NCBI RefSeq assembly: GCF_963667555.1
Contig: NZ_OY763421.1
Location: 186,001-250,000, forward strand
Origin: an uncultured Methanolobus sp.
Lineage (GTDB): Archaea; Halobacteriota; Methanosarcinia; Methanosarcinales; Methanosarcinaceae
Direction of reading: 5' to 3'
Length of the DNA stretch: 64,000 nucleotides
Shown in pieces: positions 48,931-58,618 of the stretch. The position numbers were made by a program, and so were the translations under genes. Under the pieces are notes generated by a model. That model worked only from the letters and a program-made list of their open reading frames with translations. It did no database searches and was not told the DNA's origin. Position 1 is the stretch's first letter. Each line of letters begins with the position of its first letter.

Positions 48931-51008
48931 TCAGTGTCCTCATTTTGAAGTCGCTTTTCCAGGAAAGTGTATGTGCATTCCTGGGCACGGCAGAGTTCAT
49001 GATCATTCCTGACGTACTCGTTATCCTGTGTTTCGTTGATTATCCTGGCTTTCGTATTGTCAGCGAACTGGATGTCCATATATTCTCTCAGTTCCTTTTT
49101 CAAAGCCATGTCATATATCGGTGTAGCAACCTCAACACGTCTGTCAAGGTTCCTTACCATCCAGTCAGCAGATGAGATGAAGTATTTCTCATCCCCATCG
49201 TTGCAGAAAATGAAGATCCTGGAGTGTTCAAGATATTTGTCAACGATACTGATGACATCAATGTTCTCGCTAAGTCCCTCAACACCGGGAACAAGTGAAC
49301 ATATACCTCTAACAACAAGTTTTACTTTAACACCGGCTTTACTGGCTTCGTATAGCTTGTTTATCATGTCACTGTCCACAAGACTGTTCATCTTGGCATG
49401 GATATATGCCGGTTTACCATCATTTACGTTCTTTATTTCATTATCAATAAGCTTCTCGAACTTACTGCGCATTTGAAGAGGTGCAACAACAAGGTGCTCA
49501 TAATTGTAGACCTTATAGTTATGGTCAAAGAAATCAAAGATCTTGTCGACCTCGTATGTAATTCCCGGATCTCTGGTCATTAACATGTGGTCGCAGTAGA
49601 GTTTGGCAGTTGATTCATTGAAATTGCCGGTGCCGATACATGAATAATGGACAATGTCGTTACCTTCTTTTCTGGTTATATGGCAAAGTTTGGAATGCAC
49701 TTTCAGACCAGGCACACCGTCAATGATCTTCGCTCCTTCATGCTCAAGTTTTTGTGTCCAGTAGATGTTGGACTCTTCATCAAAACGTGCCTGAAGTTCA
49801 ATGACAACGGTAACTGTTTTTCCGTTCTTGATAGCGTTTATGAGCGCGTTGATAACATTTGAATTGCGTGCAACCCTGTACAATGTAACTTTAATGCTTG
49901 TAACGTTCGGGTCGATAGCTGCTTCCCTTAACAGATCAATGAAGTAGTCAAAAGACTGATATGGATAATGAAGCAGAATATCCTTTTCTTTTATGGCAGC
50001 AAGCATACTTTTGTGGCTTCTCAGATCTTTGTGTGGCAAAGGCTGCTTCTTTTCGTAATAGGCTGATGCAGGTCCAATTTCCGGGAAGCCCATGAAATCC
50101 TTTGCATTGTGGTATTTTCCACCAGGTACAAGGTTCTCGAAGTTCTGTATATCCAGCCTTTTCAGGGTGAAATCAAGGAGATAATAAGGCATTTCCCTGT
50201 CATACACAAAACGTACCGGCTGGCCTTTTTTTCTTTCCTCAAGACTCTCTGACACTTTTTCAAAGAAACTTTTAGTCACATCATCATCAATATCAAGTTC
50301 AGCATCTCTTGTGAGTTTGATCGTGTATGCACCAATGGAATCATAATCAAATGTCGAAAAAATATCATCCAGGCCAAAGCGGATTACATCGTCAAGCATT
50401 ATCACACACTTGCGTCCGTCTGAATCAGGAAGATTGATATAACGAGGGAGTACGTCAGCAGGAACTTCTATCAATGCGAATTTCGATCTCTGAGGGTCCC
50501 ATTTCTTCCTTACGTCGATAACAAGATAGAGCACCTGATTTTTCAGGTAAGGGAAATCCGGTATGTCCTTTAGCATCACAGGTATAAGACGCGGACGGAC
50601 CTTCTCCTGGAAATACACTTTCAGGAACGCTTTTTGTTTATCATCAAGCTGTGTTTCATCAACAATGAATATATTATGAGCTTCAAGCTCCTTTGTAAGA
50701 TCTGCAAAGACCTTATCGAACTCATCCCTGAGGTCAAGTACATTACTATGCACCTGTTTCATTACCTTCTTTGGTGATACGCCCACCACTGCTTTTGATT
50801 TCACGCCTGCATCTATCATTCTCTGCAGGGTGCCTACCCTCACACTGAAGAATTCATCGAGATTGGAAGAGAATATCCCCAGGAATTTCAGACGCTCAAG
50901 TAAAGGGACAGTGGGGTCCTTTGCTTCCTGTAGTACTCTTGCGTTAAAAGAAAGCCAGCTGATTTCCCTGTTGACATATTCGTTTACTTCGTTTGACATA
51001 AAACTCAT
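48927..51008 (-). CDS. ppk1: Polyphosphate kinase 1
   Basis: About 693 residues. PPK1 builds polyphosphate from ATP. The N-domain opens with YVNREISWLSFNARVLQEA; the head domain follows; the catalytic C1 domain has the phospho-histidine region GLKVHSKLCHITR and C2 the GTGNFNESTAKLYCDH motif, with a late SADWMVRNLDRRVE. I prefer ATG 51008 (M-S-F-M-S-N-E); codon 4 of that (50999) is also possible. The open frame extends to 51116 through an AT-rich promoter-like stretch with no homology. Confidence 0.95.
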   Translation of the reverse strand: MSFMSNEVNEYVNREISWLSFNARVLQEAKDPTVPLLERLKFLGIFSSNLDEFFSVRVGTLQRMIDAGVKSKAVVGVSPKKVMKQVHSNVLDLRDEFDKVFADLTKELEAHNIFIVDETQLDDKQKAFLKVYFQEKVRPRLIPVMLKDIPDFPYLKNQVLYLVIDVRKKWDPQRSKFALIEVPADVLPRYINLPDSDGRKCVIMLDDVIRFGLDDIFSTFDYDSIGAYTIKLTRDAELDIDDDVTKSFFEKVSESLEERKKGQPVRFVYDREMPYYLLDFTLKRLDIQNFENLVPGGKYHNAKDFMGFPEIGPASAYYEKKQPLPHKDLRSHKSMLAAIKEKDILLHYPYQSFDYFIDLLREAAIDPNVTSIKVTLYRVARNSNVINALINAIKNGKTVTVVIELQARFDEESNIYWTQKLEHEGAKIIDGVPGLKVHSKLCHITRKEGNDIVHYSCIGTGNFNESTAKLYCDHMLMTRDPGITYEVDKIFDFFDHNYKVYNYEHLVVAPLQMRSKFEKLIDNEIKNVNDGKPAYIHAKMNSLVDSDMINKLYEASKAGVKVKLVVRGICSLVPGVEGLSENIDVISIVDKYLEHSRIFIFCNDGDEKYFISSADWMVRNLDRRVEVATPIYDMALKKELREYMDIQFADNTKARIINETQDNEYVRNDHELCRAQECTYTFLEKRLQNEDTE

Positions 51009-51154
51009 GTTTTTCAGCTTTAAAAATGTTTGAACGCTGCTGTGTTTTGATAAAACAACAGTGATTCTATTATATAACACTTCATACAGTTTCATATATA
51101 GTAGTATATAGCACAATATAGCTTACGTAGTCAATACAATTCAAGAGGCATTGG

Positions 51155-53107
51155 TCAGGAATTATAGATTCCTGCTATTGCCTGGGAGAACCTTACACTG
51201 AAATCAGGGTCGATAACCTTTGACCATGCGTCAGGGAACGAGTCCAGCAAGGATGCAAGTTCCTTCTTCCGGTATTCGATATATGCATCAACACCGGGAT
51301 AATCCTTGATACTAACGGCCCCTTTCTTTCCATGCGTCTCTCCCCAAACACCATATTTCTCGAAGTTTTCAAGCATTTCAAGTGCAACCACGGTGTCATG
51401 CATGTCACCCAGGTTATCCTGAAGACCTTTGAGATCTTTTATAAGGCTCTTTGTTTCAGAACCCAGCACTTCATTGAAGAACTCAATGGTATAACGCAGG
51501 ATCTTCACATCAATTCTCAACTGATGATACTTTTCAAGATAAGGGTCAATTGTTGTGTCGGCAGTAAGTACATCACCATATGCTCTCACGGTTGCAAGCT
51601 GTGAGTAAAGAAGCACAGGCAGTACATCTACAACTCTGGCAGGTATGGGTTCGCCATTTTTCTTTGCAGCTTTTATCTTCCACGCTTTCTTGGTAAGCAG
51701 GTAGTCTGCAAAGTTCTTTTTGAATTTATTATATGGTGAATCATCAAGGTACACAAGCATATTTCCTCGATGCTTTGCCCTTTCGATGAGAAGGGAATCT
51801 GTAAGAGGCTCGATCTCCAGAGCTCTTTCAAGTGGCTGGGCTGTAAGATAATGGTCTATCTTCTCAAGGAACACATCCAGATCACGAACGGTTCCCAGCG
51901 TTCTGCGAACAGATTTTATGTCCTTGAAATGGGAAGACATGTCCTTCATGTTGAGATAATCTTCAAGAACCTCTACAATCGAACGCATACGCATTGCTGC
52001 AACTCTCATGTCATGGAGTTCTTCAATATCCCTGCCTATCTTCGTACCTCTCTCATGCTCCAGCATCTGGCCAAAGTGATACATGAGGATCTTGCGTGCA
52101 GCTTCACGCATGGTATCATCAGCTTTTACATCAGTATTTTTAAGTGACCTGAACTCTGCATAGGGAACAATAAGTTCCTGAACCTCGGATCTTTCATTTG
52201 AAGAAAGCTCTTCTGCCGGAGTGTATTCGGCTTCTTTCACTTCCTCTATTTTACCCACTTTCTTCACTTCCTCCATTTCCGGAGTTCCTTCAATATCCTC
52301 GATCTCTTTTTCGATCTCAGGTTCAACAAGCTCTGCTATTTCAGGGAATTGTGTAGTTTCAAGAGCAGTAGGTTCTTCCTGCTCATCATCTAGATCACAT
52401 ATTTTTACGTTTTCATTGCTAATCGCATCTGATGCAGTTACGATCTCGGTTTCAGTGACAGTTTTTTTCTCATTGGATTCCATAAACAGGGACTCCGGAT
52501 GTTTTTCTTCAGAAGTGGTATCGTTTAAAATGTAAGTATTCTCATCATCGCTGGTACCTGTAAGAAAAGCAGGCTCGTAGGTACCTGATGTGATATTTGT
52601 CATCAGGATGCCTGCAAAGGTTGTAAGGACAGAACAATCGTTGTGTTGCGGTTCAGTAGATCGAACACTATCCTTGTGGTTTTTATCTTCCTGCTGCCCG
52701 CAGTCTCCAAGTGCCTGCAGGAAATAATTCACAAATATATTGATAAGCAGCAGGAAAATACCAAGTGAATATGCTACTATTGCGTAGCTGACCCTTGGAT
52801 ATATCCAGTTGTCAGGGAATGAGAACATGAAAACAAGCAGTCCGATCGCCGATAACAACATACCGGCAAGGAAAGAATAGCTGCGTGAGAGCTTCTGGCG
52901 TATTCCTGCAACATTTATTCCTGAAAGGATGAGCACCACACCTGTTGCAAGTAACATACATACGACCAGGATCGTCTCTGAACCTGAACCGCGGTTAAGC
53001 CTGCTGACAATAGCAAAAAGCAGTCCTGTCAGACAGGACACAAGGCCTGCAAGAAAACCCAGTGATGCTGCTAAGGAATATTTCCTTACGAATACATTCG
53101 ATGCCAT
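51155..53107 (-). CDS. Membrane-anchored CHAD domain protein
   Basis: 650 residues: four N-terminal membrane helices (~10-37, 43-68, 77-100, 106-132), a long acidic linker (~150-320, rich in Glu, with PEIAELVEPEIEKEIEDIEG), and a C-terminal CHAD domain (~325-640) with the histidine/arginine signature ELHDMRVAAMRMRS. CHAD domains bind polyphosphate through a basic surface. The gene lies just upstream of ppk1 on the same strand. The fusion to membrane helices suggests a device that tethers polyphosphate to the membrane (inference). Confidence 0.88.
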   Translation of the reverse strand: MASNVFVRKYSLAASLGFLAGLVSCLTGLLFAIVSRLNRGSGSETILVVCMLLATGVVLILSGINVAGIRQKLSRSYSFLAGMLLSAIGLLVFMFSFPDNWIYPRVSYAIVAYSLGIFLLLINIFVNYFLQALGDCGQQEDKNHKDSVRSTEPQHNDCSVLTTFAGILMTNITSGTYEPAFLTGTSDDENTYILNDTTSEEKHPESLFMESNEKKTVTETEIVTASDAISNENVKICDLDDEQEEPTALETTQFPEIAELVEPEIEKEIEDIEGTPEMEEVKKVGKIEEVKEAEYTPAEELSSNERSEVQELIVPYAEFRSLKNTDVKADDTMREAARKILMYHFGQMLEHERGTKIGRDIEELHDMRVAAMRMRSIVEVLEDYLNMKDMSSHFKDIKSVRRTLGTVRDLDVFLEKIDHYLTAQPLERALEIEPLTDSLLIERAKHRGNMLVYLDDSPYNKFKKNFADYLLTKKAWKIKAAKKNGEPIPARVVDVLPVLLYSQLATVRAYGDVLTADTTIDPYLEKYHQLRIDVKILRYTIEFFNEVLGSETKSLIKDLKGLQDNLGDMHDTVVALEMLENFEKYGVWGETHGKKGAVSIKDYPGVDAYIEYRKKELASLLDSFPDAWSKVIDPDFSVRFSQAIAGIYNS

Positions 53108-53182
53108 TGTTCTCCCCTCAAAAGATACGATCTGCCCATCTTTATTTTTGTTATATTTATATGTGCTCTCTATAGAAATTGA

Positions 53183-53527
53183 TCAAAGTTTAATACGCTT
53201 CAGCTCTTTCATTGTTCCGCGAATAATCTCCTGTTCTCGTTTAAGTTGTCTTAGCTGACTTTTGATCATACGCTTTTTTGCACGCTTGTTCTTGGAATTT
53301 TCAAGTGCGTTTTTTGCGGATCTGAGATTTTCACTAATTTTGAATTTAACAATGTCTCTGTCTTTGAGTATTGCTTTAACAGAACATATTTTTATGCATT
53401 TCCCACAATTGATGCATTTACCTTCTTCGATCAAGGCATTTCCTTTTGCCATATAAATAGCATCCACAGGACATTTTTTAATGCACTTCTTGCACGACAC
53501 ACATTTTTCGTTGCTGACCCATGGCAT
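53183..53527 (-). CDS. 2x[4Fe-4S] ferredoxin with basic C-terminal helix
   Basis: 114 residues: two ferredoxin motifs CVSCKKCIKKCP (~9-20) and CINCGKCIKICS (~39-50), the second with Ser in place of Pro, followed by a strongly basic helical tail (~65-114). The tail is unusual and could bind nucleic acid or polyphosphate. GGAG precedes the ATG. It lies upstream of the CHAD gene (75-bp gap), divergent from the MgtC-like gene. Confidence 0.85.
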   Translation of the reverse strand: MPWVSNEKCVSCKKCIKKCPVDAIYMAKGNALIEEGKCINCGKCIKICSVKAILKDRDIVKFKISENLRSAKNALENSKNKRAKKRMIKSQLRQLKREQEIIRGTMKELKRIKL

Positions 53528-53586
53528 GATATTTTCTCCTTTATAGTAATGGGCTTAGCAGGTATAAAAGTATATACAGTGAATAT

Positions 53587-53603
53587 AATATACTTAGTAT
53601 ATT
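53587..53603 (+). promoter_or_regulatory. Palindrome in the ferredoxin / MgtC-like divergent promoter
   Basis: AATATAC-TTA-GTATATT is a perfect 17-bp palindrome between the two divergent starts (53527 and 53693). It overlaps TATA-like sequence, so it may be an operator acting on both directions, or a shared TATA region. Confidence 0.45.
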
Positions 53604-53692
53604 CTATTATTGCCAATTTCACTATATTTACATTATATGATTTGTGTACAGAAGTTGGAATTGCAAATGCAGTTTAGTTGTTCAGGAGAAAT

Positions 53693-54976
53693 ATGATCGC
53701 TATGAATGTTCAGTGGGCTCTTGACCCATTATATGCTACTATACTTGAAAAAATAATGCTTTCAATGGCAATAGGCATTCTTGTAGGTCTTGAAAGAGAA
53801 CACTGGCGTGCCGATAAGAAAATATTTGCAGGTGTTAGGACATTTTCCATAACATGTATTGCAGGTACCCTTGCAGCATTCCTGGTTGATTATATCGGCA
53901 TGTGGATACTCATACTAACAACATTGCTGATAGTGTTCGCTTCTGCATCCCTTATCTATCTTGTAAACATCATCAAGGGAAAATCAGGTCTTACAACTGC
54001 CATTGCATTGTTCTGTACATACCTTCTAGGAGTTATCGTGGCTGAAGGACTTTACCTCATAGCCATAGTCACTGCTCTTCTAATGACGTTCATTCTCATT
54101 GAGAAAAAACCCCTGCATTCATTCGCAGAGCATCTTTCAGACGAAGACCTGAGCAGTGCTCTCAAGTTTCTTTCTGTGGCTTTTGTACTCTATCCGGTCA
54201 TGCCTGAAGAACCGATCTCTGGAATACTGAACCTGAAACAATCCATACTTATTGTTGTACTTGTCTCTTTCATCACTTTTGTGAGTTATGTAGCCCTGAA
54301 AAAACTCGGACCTCGCGGAGGTATTCCTTATTCCGGTCTGTTTGGAGGCTTTATAAGTAGTGAAGCCACCGTTGCGGCTCTTTCAGGTTTATCTAAAAAA
54401 GGCTCTCAACTTAAGGATTCGGTTCACATCGGTTCGTTGCTGGCTGTGGTTTCCATGATCATCAGTAACACTATCATTGCATTGATAGCTGATCCTACAG
54501 CACAGACAGCAACTCTTATGGCGCCACCATTCATTGTAATGGGAATAGTTGCTCTCATATTTGTAGGTCTTAAATGGAAAAAGACTGTAAATCCAAATGA
54601 TACAATTGATATCGGTTCACCGTTTGCACTTGGGCCTGCGTTCAAGTTTGGTGCTGTATTTACAATTCTTCTTATAATTGCGAATTATGCAAACGAATAC
54701 GGAGGAGCAGAAGGAGCCTACATCACTGCCCTGGGTGGTATTGTAAGCAGTTCGGCTGTAACTGCTTCAGTTGCAGCTCTTGCCTTCTCCGGAAACCTGA
54801 CAGTCCAGACCGCTGCAAAAACTGCTGTGCTTGCAGGTCTTATAAGCACCCTCAGTAAGCCTTTGTACATCAGGATTAGCGGGTCACCTGAGTTTTTTAG
54901 GACTGCAATATTTTCTTTCATTGCAATCGTGATTACAGGGTCAGTAACTCTACTGATATGGAGTTTTTATATTTGA
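53693..54976 (+). CDS. MgtC/SapB + DUF4010 membrane protein
   Basis: 427 residues, about 12 membrane helices. The N-terminal ~150 residues match the MgtC/SapB family (SMAIGILVGLEREH then FAGVRTFSITCIAGTLAAF), and the rest matches DUF4010 (GFISSEATVAALSGLSKKG). MgtC proteins are tied to magnesium and phosphate stress, which suits its place among polyphosphate genes. The start ATG 53693 follows AGGAG by 4 bp; codon 4 is an alternative, and the frame extends to 53678. Confidence 0.85.
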   Translation: MIAMNVQWALDPLYATILEKIMLSMAIGILVGLEREHWRADKKIFAGVRTFSITCIAGTLAAFLVDYIGMWILILTTLLIVFASASLIYLVNIIKGKSGLTTAIALFCTYLLGVIVAEGLYLIAIVTALLMTFILIEKKPLHSFAEHLSDEDLSSALKFLSVAFVLYPVMPEEPISGILNLKQSILIVVLVSFITFVSYVALKKLGPRGGIPYSGLFGGFISSEATVAALSGLSKKGSQLKDSVHIGSLLAVVSMIISNTIIALIADPTAQTATLMAPPFIVMGIVALIFVGLKWKKTVNPNDTIDIGSPFALGPAFKFGAVFTILLIIANYANEYGGAEGAYITALGGIVSSSAVTASVAALAFSGNLTVQTAAKTAVLAGLISTLSKPLYIRISGSPEFFRTAIFSFIAIVITGSVTLLIWSFYI

Positions 54977-55041
54977 TCTGATTCTTTATTTGTGTCAATA
55001 TAACTATATATACAAAGATAATGCATAATTAATATGATATT

Positions 55042-56544
55042 ATGCTTGAAAATGTAGATCTTACCAAAACTCTTCCAAAGGATGAATACAAAACAATAAT
55101 GGAAGACCTCAAAATTCGGATGGGAGAGCTACAGCGAAAAGCGTGGAAAATGGATATTCCTATCCTTATTGTTTTTGAAGGCTGGCATGCATCAGGCATG
55201 TCAGAAATAATCAACAGGTTCCTTCTTACATTAAGTCCTATGGGTTTTAACCTGCATACGACCGGAAGACCGTGTTACCAGGAAGAACAAAAGCCGCTTT
55301 TGTGGCGTTTCTGGACAAAGATACCACAAAATGGCAGAATGGTCATTTTTGACAGAAGCTGGTATCGCAGGATCATCATTGAACATAATAAGAAAGGCAA
55401 AACCGACAAAGCCATGAACAAATGCCTTGAAGGGCTGACCTATTTTGAAAGACAGCTCACAGACGGCGGTTATCTTTTGATCAAGCTGTTCCTTCATATC
55501 AGTAAAGAGGAACAGGATCATCGCTATAAGGAGATGAAGGATACAGGAGTTCCCCAGTTCATCATCGAAGAGGAAGAAAGGGATTATCTCAATGGCTACG
55601 ATAAGTATTTGCCACTGATCGAAGGGATTCTTGAAAAAACCGATCGTGCCTCTGCTCCATGGACAATTGTAGAAGCTGATGACAGGAATTTTGCAACCGT
55701 AAAGGTCCTGGCCAAGGTCATAGAATCTATGGAATATAAGATACAGGATCTTGAAAACAAGGCACTATTGGAACAAAGTCAGAAAAAGGACAATTGCATC
55801 ATTCCAAATATAGAGTCTTCGATACTGGAAAAGATAGATCTTGATAAGAGTCTCACATATGAAGAGTACAAAGTTGAAAAGAAAAAGTGCCAGAAAAAGC
55901 TTAAAAGGCTCCAGTATGACCTTTTCAGAAACAGGATTCCACTTATTGTTGTGTTTGAGGGCTGGGATGCCTCAGGTAAAGGGGGAAGTATCAGAAGACT
56001 TGTAAAGGAGCTTAATCCGCGACTTTACCAGGTAACTCCCATAGGCGTACCGTCCCAGACAGAACTTGAACACCATTATCTCTGGAGGTTCTACAACCAG
56101 ATCCCGGAAGCAGGTCATATAGCAATATATGACCGTAGCTGGTATGGAAGAGTGCTGGTAGAGAGAGTCGAGGATCTCTGTAATGTAGAGGAATGGAAAC
56201 GCGCCTACAGGGAGATCAATGAATTTGAAGAAACGCTCTCCAATTACGGAACTATAATCATCAAGTTCTGGATGCATATTGATAAGGGGGAGCAGTTAAA
56301 GAGGTTCAAGCAGCGTGAGAAAGAAGAGTATAAGCGCTGGAAGATCACTCCTGATGACTGGCGCAATCGTGAAAAGTGGAACCTTTATCTCGATGCTGCC
56401 GATGAGATGCTCAAAAAGACCAGTACTTCATGGTCACCCTGGACAATTGTGGAATCCAACGACAAGTACTATACCAGGATAAAAATAATGAACACGGTAA
56501 TAGACCGTGTTGAAAATGAACTGAGGGCACGCGGCCTTCAGTAA
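55042..56544 (+). CDS. Tandem-domain PPK2 (polyphosphate:AMP phosphotransferase-like)
   Basis: 500 residues with two fused PPK2 domains. The C-terminal domain has an intact Walker A (FEGWDASGKGGSIRRL, ~310) and Walker B/lid (YDRSWYGRVLVERVE). The N-terminal domain keeps the frame but has a broken Walker A (FEGWHASGMSEIINRF: Lys replaced by Met) while keeping FDRSWYRR. This is the layout of class II polyphosphate:AMP phosphotransferases, which make ADP from AMP and polyphosphate. Convergent with the CYTH-HD gene, their ends overlapping by 7 bp. Confidence 0.92.
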   Translation: MLENVDLTKTLPKDEYKTIMEDLKIRMGELQRKAWKMDIPILIVFEGWHASGMSEIINRFLLTLSPMGFNLHTTGRPCYQEEQKPLLWRFWTKIPQNGRMVIFDRSWYRRIIIEHNKKGKTDKAMNKCLEGLTYFERQLTDGGYLLIKLFLHISKEEQDHRYKEMKDTGVPQFIIEEEERDYLNGYDKYLPLIEGILEKTDRASAPWTIVEADDRNFATVKVLAKVIESMEYKIQDLENKALLEQSQKKDNCIIPNIESSILEKIDLDKSLTYEEYKVEKKKCQKKLKRLQYDLFRNRIPLIVVFEGWDASGKGGSIRRLVKELNPRLYQVTPIGVPSQTELEHHYLWRFYNQIPEAGHIAIYDRSWYGRVLVERVEDLCNVEEWKRAYREINEFEETLSNYGTIIIKFWMHIDKGEQLKRFKQREKEEYKRWKITPDDWRNREKWNLYLDAADEMLKKTSTSWSPWTIVESNDKYYTRIKIMNTVIDRVENELRARGLQ

Positions 56545-57791
56545 TCTTCCCTGAAGTATATGTCCCTTTCAAAGAGCAAGCGCCAGAGATCAGCTTTTGT
56601 GTCGGCTCTGTCCGCATCGATGCTGGCTCCTTTTCCGGCTATTTTTACAATGATATCTTCTTTTGTAAGGTCTATTTCTGATATCCTGCTTCCCATCCTG
56701 CTGTAATCCAGGGCATCAGCTATTCTTAATATGGCTGCAAGTTTGAGCATATCGTCCTGCATCTGGGAAGGAAGTGATAAAAAGTTCTTTTTCATGGACA
56801 GTTTATCCAGTTTTGTCCTGTCTATCCTTTTCTTATGCAGGAAGGTCATCCATGGGAGAAAAGCACAGAGAGGATATGGAAGCTCTTCCGGACATGTCTT
56901 AGAGAGAATATCCCGTCCGACCTTATGGTGTTCCTGTACATCGGTCATGACTCCGATATCATGAACTACTGAGGCTATTCTTAAAGTATGAAGCAATTCA
57001 TTGCGTAGATGATGTATGCTTTTAAGTTCCTTAAAAATGCGGAAGGAGTTTTCAGCAACTCTTCTTGCATGTTCTCTTTCAATACCATATTCTTCGATCA
57101 GATCCTGGAGAGGTGAATGTTTGATAGCTTTATTTCCGATATTAATGTCATAGTTCAATATACTGGCATTCTTCCTCACGTTCTCCATGAAAAGCTCAAG
57201 ACCATTATCGAACTTTGAGCTGCTTCCCGGAGTAAGTCCAAGTTCATCCCTGAGGTATTCAGCTATCTGGTTCATTTCCGGTTCTGTGCCTTCGCCTGTA
57301 AGTTCAACTTCCAGTTCTAGATAGCTTTTCTTACTTTTCTCACAGGTGAGGACCACATCGTCAAAGCTCATCTCTGCAACATCTCTCTGATCAATGACCA
57401 GCGGAATGTCTGTTCTTTTGTGTGTTACAGTGAACAAAGGAAAAAGCTCTCCAGAGCCAATAATTGAAAGCACTCTCTTCTTGAGAACACAATTATCCCA
57501 GTCTTTTACAGGCAGCTTCTCAGCAATTGTGAACTCGACTTCTTCCCTCATGTGTACGAGAGTAGTTGAAGTTGAAAGTGATTTTAGCGTGTAGGTTACT
57601 TTGCCACCTTTCTCACGGCAGCGGAATGAATAGCCTGAAGCATAGATCGCCATATCCATTGTATCGAGATATGTGTCTGTGAATTCTTTATCAACAGGTT
57701 TGCCAGTGCTGAATCCGTTAATGAATGTAATGCCTTTGAGCTTTTCAAAGGTATCACGTTCAGATATGATGAATTTAGCTTCAATTTCCAT
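56538..57791 (-). CDS. CYTH-HD fusion protein
   Basis: 417 residues: an N-terminal CYTH domain (~1-200) beginning with the E-x-E-x-K motif (MEIEAKF) and with basic strands (FRCREKGGKVTYTLK), and a C-terminal HD-type domain (~230-410) with VVHDIG (~281) and a later DALDY, like the C-terminal half of Ppx/GppA. CYTH domains bind triphosphate or polyphosphate in a tunnel; the HD part lacks the Ppx catalytic ASKHA domain. A joint polyphosphate or triphosphate role is likely. No ribosome site precedes the ATG, so the message may be leaderless. Confidence 0.85.
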   Translation of the reverse strand: MEIEAKFIISERDTFEKLKGITFINGFSTGKPVDKEFTDTYLDTMDMAIYASGYSFRCREKGGKVTYTLKSLSTSTTLVHMREEVEFTIAEKLPVKDWDNCVLKKRVLSIIGSGELFPLFTVTHKRTDIPLVIDQRDVAEMSFDDVVLTCEKSKKSYLELEVELTGEGTEPEMNQIAEYLRDELGLTPGSSSKFDNGLELFMENVRKNASILNYDINIGNKAIKHSPLQDLIEEYGIEREHARRVAENSFRIFKELKSIHHLRNELLHTLRIASVVHDIGVMTDVQEHHKVGRDILSKTCPEELPYPLCAFLPWMTFLHKKRIDRTKLDKLSMKKNFLSLPSQMQDDMLKLAAILRIADALDYSRMGSRISEIDLTKEDIIVKIAGKGASIDADRADTKADLWRLLFERDIYFREDY

Positions 57792-57969
57792 ACTGAGAAA
57801 TATGTGTCAAGAGTAAAAAGGTTTCTTGCGTTGATGCAGAAAAACGGAGCCTGATTAACTGGAATTAAATTAGAGCGAAAAAATGTGGTTCTGTGGAAAT
57901 CCTGTTTATATGAGTGACATGACTTTTGCTCATTCTATGATCCACAAAAACAGGTGGTAAGCTAAAAAC

Positions 57970-58166
57970 AAAGTGACCATCCGCCGAAGGCGGCACATTC
58001 CGATGCCTCTGCATAGAAAATCACTACAAAGGCTATTGCAGTTGTACAGAGAATTCTGCAGAAATCAAAGAAGAAAGTATTCCTGGGTATTATGCAGATT
58101 ATTTTGTTTATTCTTGTAGGAAAATGTCGGCTTCGCCGGACCCTTCGGGATTGATAAAGTTAATCC
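57970..58166 (+). repeat. Dispersed noncoding repeat, copy B (MITE-like)
   Basis: About 197 bp in the 431-bp gap 57792-58222, in the same orientation as copy A at 13305-13497. The ends are best kept: the left end ACCATCCGCCGAAGGCGG and right end CGGCTTCGCCG-GA-CCCTTCGGG. Left arm 57980-58001 and right arm 58119-58140 match as inverted repeats at 17 of 22 positions. The middle is diverged. The rest of the gap is AT-rich with no gene seen. Confidence 0.8.
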
Positions 58167-58222
58167 CGATCTATGATGGATCATAATTTATGGATTCTAC
58201 AGAACTAAAAACGAGTACGTTC

Positions 58223-58591
58223 TTATGGATTGATTGCTGGAGCAGTTCCAGGAACACTTGCAGAAACAGATCCTTTTTTCATGAAAACATAGGATCCATC
58301 TCCTTTGTTGATAAATCCCATCTTCTCCCAGAAACCAATTGCAGTAGGTCTTACCCTGTCTGCAACTATGGTGCCGAACTGTGATTTGAAATGATCAATT
58401 GTCCTTTTCCCGTAATGTTTGCCTTCAAATTCCGGGAAAATGTTGATGGAATAGATTATGAGGATGTTGCCATCTGCCTTGCCCCTGGCTTTACCTACTC
58501 TGATACCTTTTCTGTCTATGTTCATCCACCTGTATTCAGAGCCTTGTGCAGGTGGGAGCAGTGTGAAGTTTAGTTCCTGGGGCATATTCAT
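58223..58591 (-). CDS. Small GNAT-like acetyltransferase
   Basis: 122 residues with a late-GNAT pattern: NILIIYSINIFPEFEGKHYGKRTIDHF (strand beta-4, then the acetyl-CoA loop G-K-x-x-G-K-R-T) and RPTAIGFWEKMGFINKG near residues 80-96, the usual final motif. The first GNAT helices are short or missing. It lies 27 bp after cheR on the same strand, so it may act with the chemotaxis-type module. Substrate unknown. Confidence 0.72.
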   Translation of the reverse strand: MNMPQELNFTLLPPAQGSEYRWMNIDRKGIRVGKARGKADGNILIIYSINIFPEFEGKHYGKRTIDHFKSQFGTIVADRVRPTAIGFWEKMGFINKGDGSYVFMKKGSVSASVPGTAPAINP

Positions 58592-58618
58592 AATCTCTCC
58601 TTTAAATGTCCAGGTGAA

